The notes beneath the pieces are model-generated. The model was not told the origin of the DNA. It ran no database searches and saw nothing but the letters and a program-made list of their open reading frames with translations. 64,000 nt of DNA from Helianthus annuus (lineage: Eukaryota; Streptophyta; Magnoliopsida; Asterales; Asteraceae). Both the position numbers and the translations under genes were made by a program. The stretch lies in the NCBI RefSeq assembly GCF_002127325.2, contig NC_035434.2, positions 152,106,289 to 152,170,288 on the forward strand. Reading direction: 5' to 3'. This document shows positions 34,563 to 46,335 of the stretch, piece by piece; position 1 is the stretch's first letter; every line of letters begins with the position of its first letter.

Positions 34563-35502
34563 CCAATAAATAGGGTTGTGGAGTTTACGGTTCCGAACCG
34601 CTAGAACCGGAGAACCGAACCGGAACCGCTAGATCCGGACCGTATTTTTATAAATAGGTTCCGGTTCCTGTTCTTAACTTTTTGTGAAAATGGTTCCCGG
34701 TTCGGTTCCGGTTAAAACCGACGGTTCTGGTTCTGTACCGCTAGAACCGTTTGAGCTTTTAAATATTCAAAACCCTATTTAATTAATGGGCTTTTCAACT
34801 TCATACGACCATCCAAATTCTTTTTTCCTCCTGTTTATATTCATTCTAGAATACGGTCAATCTTTCATCTTCCAATTCTTCTCCATCTTTCAACCATAAC
34901 CCTAATTGCTATCATACAGATTGGTCTCCATCAACACCCAGCAGTACAGGTACGCTGTTCCACTATTCTGCATGATATATTTTTTGGATGATTGTCATTT
35001 TTTTTCATTTCATACATGCAAATAAAATAAGAAAGTGATTTTAGTTTGATACAGTGTTCATAAATTAATATCACCAGTATGTATAAAAATATAGTTTGTT
35101 TGATGATCTATAAAAAAACATGGTGTTCTAAAATTAATATGAATATGTATAAAAATATAGTTTCTTTGAGTTATTTATAAAGCAACAGGAAAAGATTAGT
35201 TCGTGGTTCCATAGGAAAATATTAGTATACTTTTTATTGTTGTTACTTTTATTTTGAATGGTTTGAACTTGAATCTTGCAATTCTTACTTATATGTTTTG
35301 AATGGTTGGATTGACATTTATTGAATTGCTAATTTTAGGATTTAATTAACAACCGGTCCCGGCGAGAACCGTTTCCACAAGAACCGTTTAATCCGGTTCT
35401 AAACCGAACCGGAACTGCTAAAATACGGTTCGGTTCCGGTTCTTATTTTCAACATTAAATGGCTCTGGTTCAGTTCTGAACCGGCATAGCCCTACCAATA
35501 AA
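34563..35502. mobile_element. Second non-autonomous hAT element, nested in the MULE
   Basis: 924 bp (34571-35494). Ends TAGGGTTGTGG and, inverted, TAGGGCTATGC. 8-bp target duplication CCAATAAA (34563-34570 and 35495-35502). Many GGTTCCGGTTC and AACCGGAACC words in both arms. A stretch at 34800-34965 resembles a transposase leader exon with an AG-GT site, but no coding follows. Confidence 0.92.
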
Positions 35503-35879
35503 TCAATCAATTTAATTAAAACAAATATTACAAATTTACCACTCATTTAATCTTATCCATCAATTACTTAATCTAGTGGTCATGATCACTTGTTACACTT
35601 TTTAGAAAAAAAAACACACTTTGTAGCGGAACTCCACCCTATATATGTGTGTGTGTGTATTTAGTTATTTATTTATTTTTTTTTACATTAAGAGTAAATT
35701 AGTTATTTCACACCCACTTAACATCAAAAACTAAAATCCATCCGCTTCAAAGACTATCCGAGAACGAATATACAAAAGTTGGGGACTCTAGCTGTAATTT
35801 TAGAAGTGTAGTGACTATAGATGAAAAATGAACAAACCACATGAATTATCCAGACATTTTTCTCTTCAGGAAACTTACA

Positions 35880-36365
35880 AAAGGATTATGTTGAGATCAC
35901 TATAATTATGAGATGTTTGGTGATCTTATCATGAAGTTGAAAGCAAGATCGTGAGAAATGAAAAGAGAAACTTCACAAAATAAATCTTAAAAAGATTTTT
36001 ATAATCAAAATGAAATGTTATGATGAAAAGGTAAAATGAGTTCATAAACTTTAAAGATAAGTCACAAGAATGTTTCTCTAAATGCCAAACAACACAAATA
36101 ATTTTCAAAATAAGTGAACTTTGAGATTTGCAAACAAGATACCTATATCTGTTTCTATCTATAATAAAAAAAATCATAAGAACACATGTGAACATACTTA
36201 TTCTTTAATTATGAACTCTTATTATATCACCAAATAAATATAATATAAAATTAATTATGAATTTCTAATTAAGCTTGTGTTTTTTTTACTTAAAGGCTTC
36301 TTTTTAAGCCTCCAAACAGAGGTTTTCTAATGGCACACCCCCTATCTATCCGTACATTTTTTTTC
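35880..36365. other. AT-rich spacer
   Basis: No gene; an open frame on the - strand at 35929-36195 has no motif and strong AT bias. Confidence 0.5.
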
Positions 36366-36368
36366 AAT

Positions 36369-36406
36369 TCAATACGCATCGTATAGGCCTATACGATGCG
36401 TATTGA
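36369..36406. repeat. Perfect 38-bp palindrome
   Basis: Both halves match base for base around a central AGGCCT; half-site AATACGCATCGTATAGG. Confidence 0.97.
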
Positions 36407-36460
36407 GATAAAGTAAAAAATATGGCAGGCTGACAGGTGCAGGTTATGTCTGGCGGCGGG

Positions 36461-36500
36461 CTTGATACGCATTGTATAGGCCTATACGATGCGTATCAAG
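36461..36500. repeat. 40-bp palindrome with one mismatch
   Basis: Half-site CTTGATACGCATTGTATAGG against its complement; differs only at the T of ATTG. Same core as the palindrome 55 bp before it. Confidence 0.95.
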
Positions 36501-36659
36501 GCACTGATTTTTTGAAGTTTATTTCTTGTTGTGTTGTGTCGAATGCGAACCCGAGAAACGAAAGGGATTTCGAGCAGTTGGAAATAGGGATTGTAGGAAA
36601 TGGTGTGATTATCAAATGACAACTTGAGAGGTCTAGTTCTAGCTAGTTTCTCACACGTG

Positions 36660-37671
36660 ATACGCATCTAATATGACACATGATAAAAGCGATTCTTTAG
36701 ACAATCTGGGATTATGTTTCACAAATTGGGAACCACATATTCGTGTGTAAAAGCTTGGAAAGATGACCGAATAGAGATCTGTATACACCCTTGGTTTCTC
36801 GAAATCCCTTTCGTTTCGGGTCAAGATCCTTGTCTATCATGTCATCGACCAACTGTTTGAACCAAGAATATGAAGATCACGGCCCAGGATGAAATATATT
36901 AAAACCATTCAAGCCTACCAGTCTACAATGTTTTATGGTCAGATTTTTCAAGTTTGCACAGTAGGAGAAATGACCAGCACCCCTGTCAGTATTGTCCTTT
37001 AAATTCACATAAAACATATATTCGTTTCATAACCTCCTCCTATAAATCAACCACAACTCACCCCAGACCGACCTCTGGATCACACATGATAAAAGCGCTT
37101 CTCTAGACAATCTGGGATTATGTTCCATTTTATGACACATGATACGCACGCTTACCTTAATCACATCTTCCATGGAGTCACAGATCCGACAATAGGGCCC
37201 ACGGATCTTATGCCCACTCGAGACCGACCTCTGGATCACACGTGGTAGAAAAGACTAACACCCTTGTCGTTTCGTATTTTCTCCTTTTCTAATTCTCGAA
37301 GAATTTCGTAACGTATTCTCTATTTCTCTAAATCGCCTGTAAAATTATAAAAAAAAACACACTAGTGGTTTGTCACCCTGTGTGAGCATTGGAAGCCCGA
37401 CAAACAGTCTTGCAATTACATCTTCAATTGAGACCGCATTATTAATTATAATGAAGCAATGAAGATTGAATGTGCAAACCGCAACCGTTTTTTACTACGG
37501 AAACGGTGGCTATGGGATTATGGACTCAGACTCATACTACTCTAATATGACACATGATAAAAGCGCTTCTTTAGATAATCTGGGATTATGTTCCGTTTTA
37601 TGACACATGATACGGCACGCTTACCTTAATCACATCTTCCATGGAGTCACAAATCTGACAATAGGGCCCAC
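36660..37671. repeat. 157-bp repeat family, left part of the array
   Basis: Units with GATAAAAGCGCTTCT start at 36682, 37088 and 37556. Typical words: GACCGACCTCTGGATCACAC, GACAATCTGGGATTATGTT, ACAATAGGGCCCACGG. The first two are separated by other sequence. The third copy is cut at 37671 by the gypsy insertion and resumes at 57858. Confidence 0.85.
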
Positions 37672-39049
37672 TGTCACAACCCCTGATCCTACCCTGGGAG
37701 CGGGAGCCGTGAGCCAGTTTTGGTGGTATCCTGTCTGTCTAATTTGGCAGCGGAATTTTTTTCATCAGGACCGTAGTTAGGAAATATTTTATCAGAGTAA
37801 AATACCACATTTCCATAATATTAAACACATGGGTAAAACCCAAGTTTTCAGTACACACATTTTCGTAGGGTTACACCCTATTTTTATTTAAGAAAAACAT
37901 CTATTTCTTTTAGGTAACTTTATTGCCACTTTTCCAAGCCTTCAGTGCTGTCTAGCTGGCTTCTATTTGGCTTTCACAGTTTGTTACATGAAACACGTTT
38001 TAAAAATATTTTGTCAGTAGGAAATACTGGTGAGTGAATCCCAGTTCAATCAAGTTTTAATAAAAACCATTGTACAGTATTGAGGGCGGTCTCGCAATTA
38101 CATTTGTTTCCAATGTATACCAATTAACGTCCATGGTACTGTCATACTCAACTTGTGGCAATGTTACCCCTCCAGTAACAAATTTTGTATACAAAACCCC
38201 AACATACCCACGATAATTGTATTCTTACAAGTACTCAATAACTGCTTAGTATATATTTAATTAAGTGAGGTTTTGTAAAAACAATTTGCAAAAAGGAGAT
38301 TACTCACAAAAAGGTTTACACAAAAAGAGGATTACTCACGTTGCTGTCTTAGATTATCCGTAAGGGTTTCCTGATGACAATCTATAAATTACACAAATAC
38401 ACGCGTGTTAGTATAATAACCCTTTTTAACATTAGTAATACCCTCCCCGAGACGACATTCCAACGACTATGTCGGGCAGAACCACGACAGCCGTTACGGA
38501 ACCCTAGATCAGTCGGGCAGAGTATCTAATACGTCTCGAAGGGTTATGATACTTACATCGGAGCAGAACCTCGCTATTTAGGGGGGGGGGGATAATACCG
38601 TGTATTATTCCTACAATTCAGATTTGAGAGAAAGAAACGATTTTTGAATGATTTCGACTGAGATCCGATGGTTCCTTTATATAGGGCCTCACTTCCACTT
38701 TTACGCAGCCCGCGTACGTGTCAACAACGGGCTACGCGGCCCGCGTCAAACCCGGTCAACGTGATAGCTTAGCTGGGTCATCGAGTAGGTCTGCCGGGTG
38801 TTGGGCCACGTGGCGGCCCAGGGTTTCGCCAGGTTTTAAGTTCTCGCGGCCCGCGTAAGAGTTAAAGGTGGGCTTACGCGGCCCGCCTAAAACCCAAAAA
38901 TCAATTTTTATTTATTTTTATTAATATTTAGGGTATTCAAGGCCCGTTTTCACGTATGGGGTGTATTTTAGGACATATTGGGATATTTTAAATATTTTTA
39001 GGGTGTCGGAAAAATTATGAGGGTTTCGGTTTACGTTAGGGTTGTTATA
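37672..39049 (-). repeat. 3' LTR of the outer gypsy element
   Basis: 1378 bp. Starts TGTCACAACCCC on the + strand, ends TTGTTATA. TATA box (- strand) at 38677-38685. CG-rich palindromic motif ACGCGGCCCGCGT occurs at about 38701, 38733, 38844 and 38873, directly upstream of the TATA. Contains a run of 11 G at 38581, only 7 in the partner LTR. Confidence 0.92.
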
Positions 39050-39086
39050 TCCTTCCCACCTTGTTTTTAGAGCTCGTCCTCGAGGT

Positions 39087-42000
39087 CTACTGGAACAAGT
39101 GTGGATATTTTATTTGCATTTCTGATTCAAGCTCCCATGTGTATTCAGGTCCTCTTTTGGAGTCCCACTTCACTTTGACCAGAACTAATCTCTTGTGCTT
39201 GAGATTTTTAATTTTCCTGTCTTCAATCTGTAGAGGTCTTTCTACAAATTTGAGTTGCTCATTTACCTCTATATCCTTAAGAGGTACTACGAGTGATTTA
39301 TCGGCTAAGCATTTCTTGAGATTTGATACATGAAATACATCATGTATTCCTGCCATTTCTTCTGGCAGTTGTAGTTGATAAGCTACATGTCCTATTCTTC
39401 TAATAATCTCAAAAGGTCCAACATACCTGGGACTTAGCTTTCCCCGCTTGATGAATCTTACCACTCCTTTCCAAGGAGAGACTTTTAACAATACTTTGTC
39501 ACCTACCTGGAATTCTAATGGCTTACGTCTGTTATCAGCGTAGCTCTTCTGTCGATTGCGTGCTGCTTTCAGTCATTCTTCGACTTGAATGATCTTGTCG
39601 GTTGTTTCTTGCACTATCTCAGGTCCAGATAGTTGTTTTTCCCCAATTTCTGCCCAACAGACTGGGGTTCTGCACTTTCGTCCAAAAAGTGCTTCGAATG
39701 GTGCAGCATTGATACTTGTGTGATAACTGTTATTATAAGAAAATTCTATTAAAGGTAAGTGATCGCCCCAATTACCTCCGAAATCAATTACACAAGCTCT
39801 AAGCATGTCCTCCATTGTTTGGATTGTCCTTTCGCTTTGTCCGTCCATTTAAGGATGATAAGCTGTGCTTAGATTCAGCTTGGTTCCCATTGCTTTTTGG
39901 AAACTTGACAAAAAATGAGCAGTAAAACGGCTATCCCTATCAGAAATAATTGATAAAGGAATTCCATGTAATGAAACAACTTCATTTACATATAATTTGG
40001 CTAATTGTTCCATACTAAAAGTTTCCTTCATAGGTAGAAAATGAGCTGACTTGGTTAGCCTATCTACAATCACCCAAATTGTATCATTACCTTTTCTTTT
40101 TTTGGGCAATTTGGTAACAAAATCCATTGTTATCAATTCCCATTTCCACACTGGCATTTCTAGCTGTTGCAGCAATCCTGAGGGTTTCTGGTGTTCAACT
40201 TTGACTTGTGAACAGGTCAAACACTTAGAAACGTAAGCTGCTATATCCTTTTTCATTCCTATCCACCAGGAATTTTTCCTTAAATCTTGGTACATCTTAT
40301 CATTTCCTAGATGCATCGTATACTTAGACTTATGGGCTTCTTCTAATATACGGTGATGTAGGTTTCCTAATTTAGGTATCCATATTCTCTTTTTATGGAA
40401 TCTCTAAATTCCATCGGTTCCTTGTTCTAATTCTTTAATCATTCCTTTTAATTTTTCAGTATCATCCTCGATTACTGATTCTTGTGCTTTTCTAATCTGA
40501 TCATTTAAATCTACTTGTAGATTTAATTTAAGAGAACGTACCCTTTTTGGCTTTTCGTGATACTTTCAACTTAAAGCATCAGCCACTAACTACATTGGTT
40601 TTTCCTGCATGATACTGGATATCACAATCATAATCACTAAGAATTTCCATCCAGCGTCTTTGTCTCATGTTTAGCTCTTTTTGCCCGAAAACATACCTTA
40701 AACTCTTATGATCTGTGAATATGGTAAACTTACTACCATAAAGGTAATGTCTCCAAATCTTAAGGGCAAAAATTATGGCTCCTAATTCTAGATCATGGGT
40801 TGAATAATTCTCTTCATGATTCTTAAGTTGTCTAGATGCGTAAGCTATAACCTTTTGACGTTGCATCAATACACATCCATAACCTAATTTAGAAGCGTCA
40901 CAATAGACTACAAAGTCTTCAGTTCCTCCTTGTAACGCTAATATGGGTGCCTTGGTTAATTTTTGCTTAAGGATTCTAAAGGCTTCTTCTTGTTTTGGTC
41001 CCCATTCAAACTTAATGGATTTACAGGTTAACTTGGTTATGGGAATGGCTGTTCTAGAAAAATCTCGAATAAACCGTCTATAATAACCAGCCAATCCTAA
41101 GAAACTTCTAACCTCGGTTGGCGACTCAGGGGTTTTCAATTTGGTAATCGCCTCGATCTTTGTTGGATCCACATGAATTCCTTCATGATCGACCAAGTGT
41201 CCAAGAAACTGTACCTGTTCTAACCGAAATTTGAATTTTTAAAACTTAGCGTAAAGCTTTTCCTTTCTTAATAGACTTAAAAGTGCATGCAAATGCTTTG
41301 CATGTTCCTCTTTACTCTTAGAGTAAATGAGAATATCATCAATAAAAACAATTATGAATTTATCCAAATATGGCTTACATATCCGGTTCATCATGTCCAT
41401 AAATGCAGCTGGGGCATTGGTTAAACCAAATGGCATGACAGTAAATTCATAATGGCCATACCTTGTTCTGAATGCGGTTTTAGGAATGTCCTCTTCCTGT
41501 ACCTTTAGTTGATGATATCCCGATCTTAAATCGATTTTAGAGAAAAATCGAGCTCCTTGAAGTTGATTGAACAGATCATCGATCCTTGGTAATGGGTACC
41601 GATTCTTAATCGTGACCTTGTTCAATTCACGGTAGTCAATGCACATACGCATTGATCCGTCTTTCTTTTTGACAAACAAAATCGGCGCTCCCCACGGTGA
41701 TGAGCTTGGCTGTATGAATCCTTTCTCCAATAGTTCATCTAGTTGCTTCTTTAGCTCCTGCATTTTGGCGGGTGCCAAACGGTAAGGTGCTTTGGCAATT
41801 GGTGCCGTTCCTGGTAACAGATGGATTCTGAATTCAACTTCCCTGTCTGGCGGTAGTCCTGACAATTCTTCTGGAAAAACATCTGAAAACTGGGACACCA
41901 CTGGAATGTCTTTTATTTCTTTTCCTTTAGTGTTAGTGATTATAGAAATCAAATACACTATAGATCCTTTTCTTATATAACTTGCAGTTTTCATCACAGA

Positions 42001-42293
42001 GATGAATTTAGTAGATCTAGATGGTTTATCTCCTTTAATTGTGATCTTTTCACCCCTTGGTGAATTTACTTGGATTAACTTTTGATCACACAAAATACTG
42101 GCTTTATTGGCTATTAACCAATCCATTCCTAATATAACATCAAATCCTGCCAAATTCATTGGGTAAAGGTTTGCAATAAATTTTTGGTTAAAAATTTCTA
42201 TTCTTGCTCCTTGCAAGATTTCAGAAATCCTAACGGTTTCTCCATTTGCTGTCTCTACTAGACATTCTTGTGGTAGTTTAGTTAATGATTGAT
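39087..42293 (-). pseudogene. Gypsy pol of the outer element (protease to integrase)
   Basis: Five open pieces: 42216-41239 (protease tail with [11 protein letters not shown], then reverse transcriptase with [11 protein letters not shown] and the catalytic IDD motif at 41335-41343), 41196-40579 (rest of RT and RNase H, with [10 protein letters not shown] and [10 protein letters not shown]), 40316-39849 (integrase zinc region and first catalytic Asp), 39848-39573 (catalytic Glu region) and 39491-39087 (GPF/Y region and chromodomain-like end TWELESEMQIKYPHLFQ). They are separated by single-base shifts and stops. The polyprotein is not functional. Just after the end, towards 39060, the - strand has the purine tract and GAGGACGAG motif. 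Confidence 0.93.
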
Positions 42294-43327
42294 TTAGAAG
42301 TTTGCAAAACGAAGTATTAATAAAACTTTGGTTTGCACCAGATTCAAATATACTTTAGCAAAAATATCATTAACTAAAAACGTACCAGCTATGACGTCTG
42401 GGATCATCTTGGCTTCATCTGCAGTTAGAACAAATGCTTTAGCATTTTTAGTGTTCTTGTTGTTCGCAGCTGGAGCCAATTTTGGACAATTTGGCCTGAT
42501 GTGACCTTTTTCTCCACAATTGAAGCACAGTCCATTACTAGATTTCCTTTTGCAATCTTCTTCCTTGTGTCCTGGTGCTTTGCAGAAATTGCAGTGAGTG
42601 GAGCATCTTCCAGAATGCTTCTTTCTGCAGGTTTTGCAGTATGGTGCAGAGGTAAAACCTATGTTCCTACGGTTGGAATTCCCAGAACGGAATTCTTGAG
42701 TAAGCCTTTGGGCTAGGTTTCTCCTCTGATCTTCTTCTCTAGTACAGATTAATTCATCTGTCAAGGTATTGGCTAGTTCTACAGCTTCTTCTATGGTTTG
42801 GGGTCTAGGTGCCTTGACTACGTGCCTAATCTCTCCAATTAATCCCCAGATGTAACGGGAGATTAATACTGGTTCAGGTGATGCAAGGGTTGGCACTATT
42901 CTAGCATATTCAAAGAATGTAGTAGTATAACCCTTACTATCTACCCCGGTCATTCTAAGGTTCAGAAATTTATTCGCTATCTGTTCCTTTTCATTGGGAG
43001 GGCAGAATTTTCTTTCTACCATATTTTTGAACTCCTCCCATTCCGTGTTATATACCCTATCACTTCCTCTTGACTGGAGGATAGTGTTCCACCCTTCTAA
43101 GGCTGAGTTCTTAAACAGATTAGAAGCAAACATTATCTTATCTTCTTCCGCACACTTGCCTATTTTCAGAACAGCCTCAGTCTTTTCTATCCAGCGTAAA
43201 GCTGCAATGGATCCTTCATTGCCCGAGAATTCTATTGGTTTGCAGGACCAGAATTCTTTATAAGAACAACCATACGACATGGTTCTTCTTCTTTTGGGAA
43301 TGGGCACTTGAAGTACAGGTCCATTGT
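42294..43327 (-). pseudogene. C-terminal gag of the outer gypsy element
   Basis: A gag core (IEFSGNEGSIAALRWIEKTE, ALEGWNTIL) and two zinc knuckles (CNFCKAPGHKEEDC and CFNCGEKGHIRPNC), followed by the protease start and a frameshift. The N-terminal gag lies on the other side of the younger element, at 54964-56335. The first residues of the open frame up to 43340 are read from the inserted LTR and do not belong here. Confidence 0.9.
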
Positions 43328-46246
43328 TGTCACACCCCAACCGATGGCGGAATCATCGGGGCGCGACACTGAGCGAAACAGATTGTCCAGAAGTTTCCAC
43401 AACAACTATTATTACAAATTCAGTTAAGTGATACGTCCCATACCGTATCCCAAATAAATAAACAAGTTATCATAGAATACAACTAAACAAATAGTACTGT
43501 TTCGACAACTCAGATTCAATTTATTACAAACCAAATGTTTAAAAGTACTGCCCAGAGTCATTAAGACTCGTCCGGACAAGATCTACCGACAACTAATGCC
43601 ATAGATTCTTGATCGAACAACTCCAACGGCTCCATGGCTATAGTTTATTCGCTTCTAGAGACCCCTAGGTAGGCTACGACCTAGAACTGCTAGATGGGCT
43701 CTAAAGCTTTATTATTGCCCTGCTTTCCTAGCAAGTAAGCATCCTAATTACCTGTCACATACGTTAAAATAAAGTCAATACATAAAATGTAAAGGTGAGC
43801 ACACAAGTTTGATAATAGCATATAGAGTTCGAATAGTTTACGCATAACCAAGCACGTACACAGAGGAAAACGATGCATGTTAATTATCGACATGGGACCA
43901 TCGATACCAACGACTGCGGGTTGACCGTCTGAGACAGTTCGCAATACATGATTACCACCGTAATCCATGCAAGTATTTGTCCTTAACAACCCCCGTGTGA
44001 ACGGGTGCTGAGTCCAAACTATAGTACTATGTTGCTAAGGCAGGTAGATAGCACTCCACGTGTAAACATAATAAACAGCATTCATTTAGTCAAATAGCAC
44101 ATGCAAGTTGGTTAGCGTTCAAATAGTTTGTGTTTGATTATGATTTGATAGATAACGTATGTAACACCCAAAAGTGCTAAAAGCAAAAAGGGATCGAGTA
44201 TACTCACAGTGATTGATTGTGGATTGAAGGGGGCGCTGAGAGTAAGATTAGCCTGAATAGTTCGATAGCATAACGATAAGTAACGCGGAAAAGTAAACAA
44301 GTATGGATGGATCGAATGGGCTGGTCGATCGAACGGCAGGTTCGATCGGACGGCCTGTTCGTTCGGTTGGTATATCCGATCGGACAGTCCTGTTCGATCG
44401 GCCGGTTGGCTCGATCGGCTGAACCATTCGAGTGGATTGTTTCTTCCTCTAGTGTGTTTGTGTTAGAGGATTTGAACTTTTGAAGTTTTTGTTGCAGTAT
44501 TTGAGAACACTGAAGTGTTCCTACCTTTTCAAGTCGTTCGATCGGCTAGCTCACTCGATCGGCTAGCTCACTTGATCGGCTAGCTCACTCGATCGGCTAG
44601 GAGCTTCAAGTTAGTCCCCAAATGAATGTCACTTCGATCGAACAGTCTGTTCGATCGGCTGACATTCTCTACTACGAACGAGTTGTGAAAATGGTTAAGT
44701 GCTGAAGCATAGTATCTCATGATCCGAACAGTAATGTTTACCAATCGGGCGACCCATTTGATTACTTCGTCAATACTATACTTCGAAAATTTGGAAATGT
44801 GGGACCATGTGCTAGCCGATCGGCTGGCCTGGTCGATCGGCTGGTATGTCCGATCGGCTGGGCTGTTCGAACAGCCTAGCCGTTCGGCCAGCATTTCTGA
44901 CCTGGTCGGCCTTTCGTCTAACACTTGGTTGTTTGTTTATTTGTCATTCTTTCAAGGCATCTTGACAACGTGTTGAACTATGATAACCTTCGTTCCTACC
45001 TGTTCCCTTGGCTCGAATAGGAATCACCCAAGTCCGGCCGGTTGAACGGTGCAGAATGTTGGTTTAGAGTTTAACCGATATCGGGTTAACCTTGTATACA
45101 GAATCCGAATCTTGAACCCCTCAACTGTTAGAAGGATTGGTTAGCCGGTTCAAGCTCCGTCTCTATTGATTTGAAAGCATTGAGTGTAAAAGAGTTGAAA
45201 GAAAATTGGAATCCTTCTTTCAATCCTTTACATCATGAAAATGTTTAGATCCATGATGGATCTTAGCTTGTTTATGTGGAAATCGGTTAGATCTAAGCTA
45301 ATCATAGTGGAATGAGGCCAAAACATGATGTTCTTCAAGAACACCATGATGACATCACCCAAGAACACTTAGATCTAGGTGATTTCACGGTTAGAATCCA
45401 AGTTTTGAAAGATAGAAAGGTGTAGAATCAAGTAATGATCAAGATCGTACAAGAATTAGAGTGAAAACTTACCGGGATTGAGAGAAATCTGAGAAAAGGT
45501 GAAGGAGATGGCTGGTTCGGTCAGAGCTTTCCAAAAATGGAAAGTATGACAATGACAGCCCTATTTATAGGCTTCCAAAAGAGGGAAAGTGGCAGCCGAT
45601 CGGCTGGGAACTCCGATCGAGTGGGCTGCTCGATTGGCTGGCAAGGTGCTAGCCGATCGGCTGGCCTGTTCGATCAGGATGCTTCCTGTTCGATCCGCCA
45701 CGCATTTCGGGTATTTTGCAAGGATTTTCAACGTTTTGATTTCGATGGACGATGATACGGATACGATAGTGTTCCTAGTCAAATTACTTTTAATCCCAAC
45801 CACTATATCTAACATACAATCTTCTATAAGTCACGTTTCGATGTCGGTTTCGATTGAGTTCGATTGTTTTTCGAGTTTCGATTCGATTTTCGATTGATTT
45901 GCTTGAATACCACACCAAACATAAAGTAAACACGCACAAGTAACACATCAGGCACACACACACATGTATAACAATACCACAATTCGCATAATTCGAGTCT
46001 CGAGTTCGATGATTGTTAGATCGGTTTGATTACTGATTAGGTTAACTTTATCGCATTGTTACTTCCTATCATTCATAGTCGTAGATCGATTCGCATTAAA
46101 ACACATTCGATTACTTCGATTCTTGCTGATTACAACACTTACTCCACATAATACAATTAAAACACAAAAATCGACTATCTACAGTCAAAGAAAGTCAAAG
46201 TTGACTTGGACTTTGACTTTGACATTCGAAAACACGGGGTGTTACA
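43328..46246 (-). repeat. 3' LTR of the inner gypsy element
   Basis: 2919 bp, on the + strand TGTCACACCCC to GGGGTGTTACA. TATA box (- strand) at 45562-45569. Palindrome AGCCGATCGGCT at 45594-45605 and 45651-45662, upstream of the TATA, and many CGATCGG words at 44318-44900. A unit GATCGGCTAGCTCACT is repeated four times at 44538-44600. Confidence 0.95.
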
Positions 46247-46280
46247 GCCTCCCCTTGTTTAGGGAATTTCGTCCCGAAAT
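46247..46280 (-). promoter_or_regulatory. Polypurine tract of the inner gypsy element
   Basis: On the - strand ATTTCGGGACGAAATTCCC precedes AACAAGGGGAGGC, which touches the 3' LTR. Confidence 0.85.
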
Positions 46281-46335
46281 TAGGCTCGAAGGCTACACGA
46301 CACCGTGATTTACCAATTTGATGCTTCAGATCTAT

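Larger units (their letters stand above)
32891..35873. mobile_element. 3-kb non-autonomous MULE with long inverted ends
   Basis: Element about 32899-35864. Inverted repeats of about 170 bp: left 32900-33080, right 35690-35864 (GGGAAAAATGTCCGGATAG and, inverted, GAGAAAAATGTCTGGATAA). Target duplication TTCAGGAA at 32891-32898 and 35865-35872. Inside: (TA)n, a Cys/Gly-codon-like CCACCGCC repeat, an unnamed repeat (33780-34560) and a nested hAT element (34571-35494). No transposase found. Confidence 0.82.

Noticed and set aside
36437..36667. Two overlapping open frames around the palindromes
   Set aside because: They run across a palindrome and have no motif; chance frames.
37027..37239. Frame with CRICDSMEDV as a zinc protein
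   Set aside because: It is part of the 157-bp repeat family, and other copies do not keep the frame.
43744..44300. Repeated small frames found at 43744-44300 and 52473-53068
   Set aside because: Identical because they lie in the two LTRs of the inner gypsy element; no sign of coding selection.
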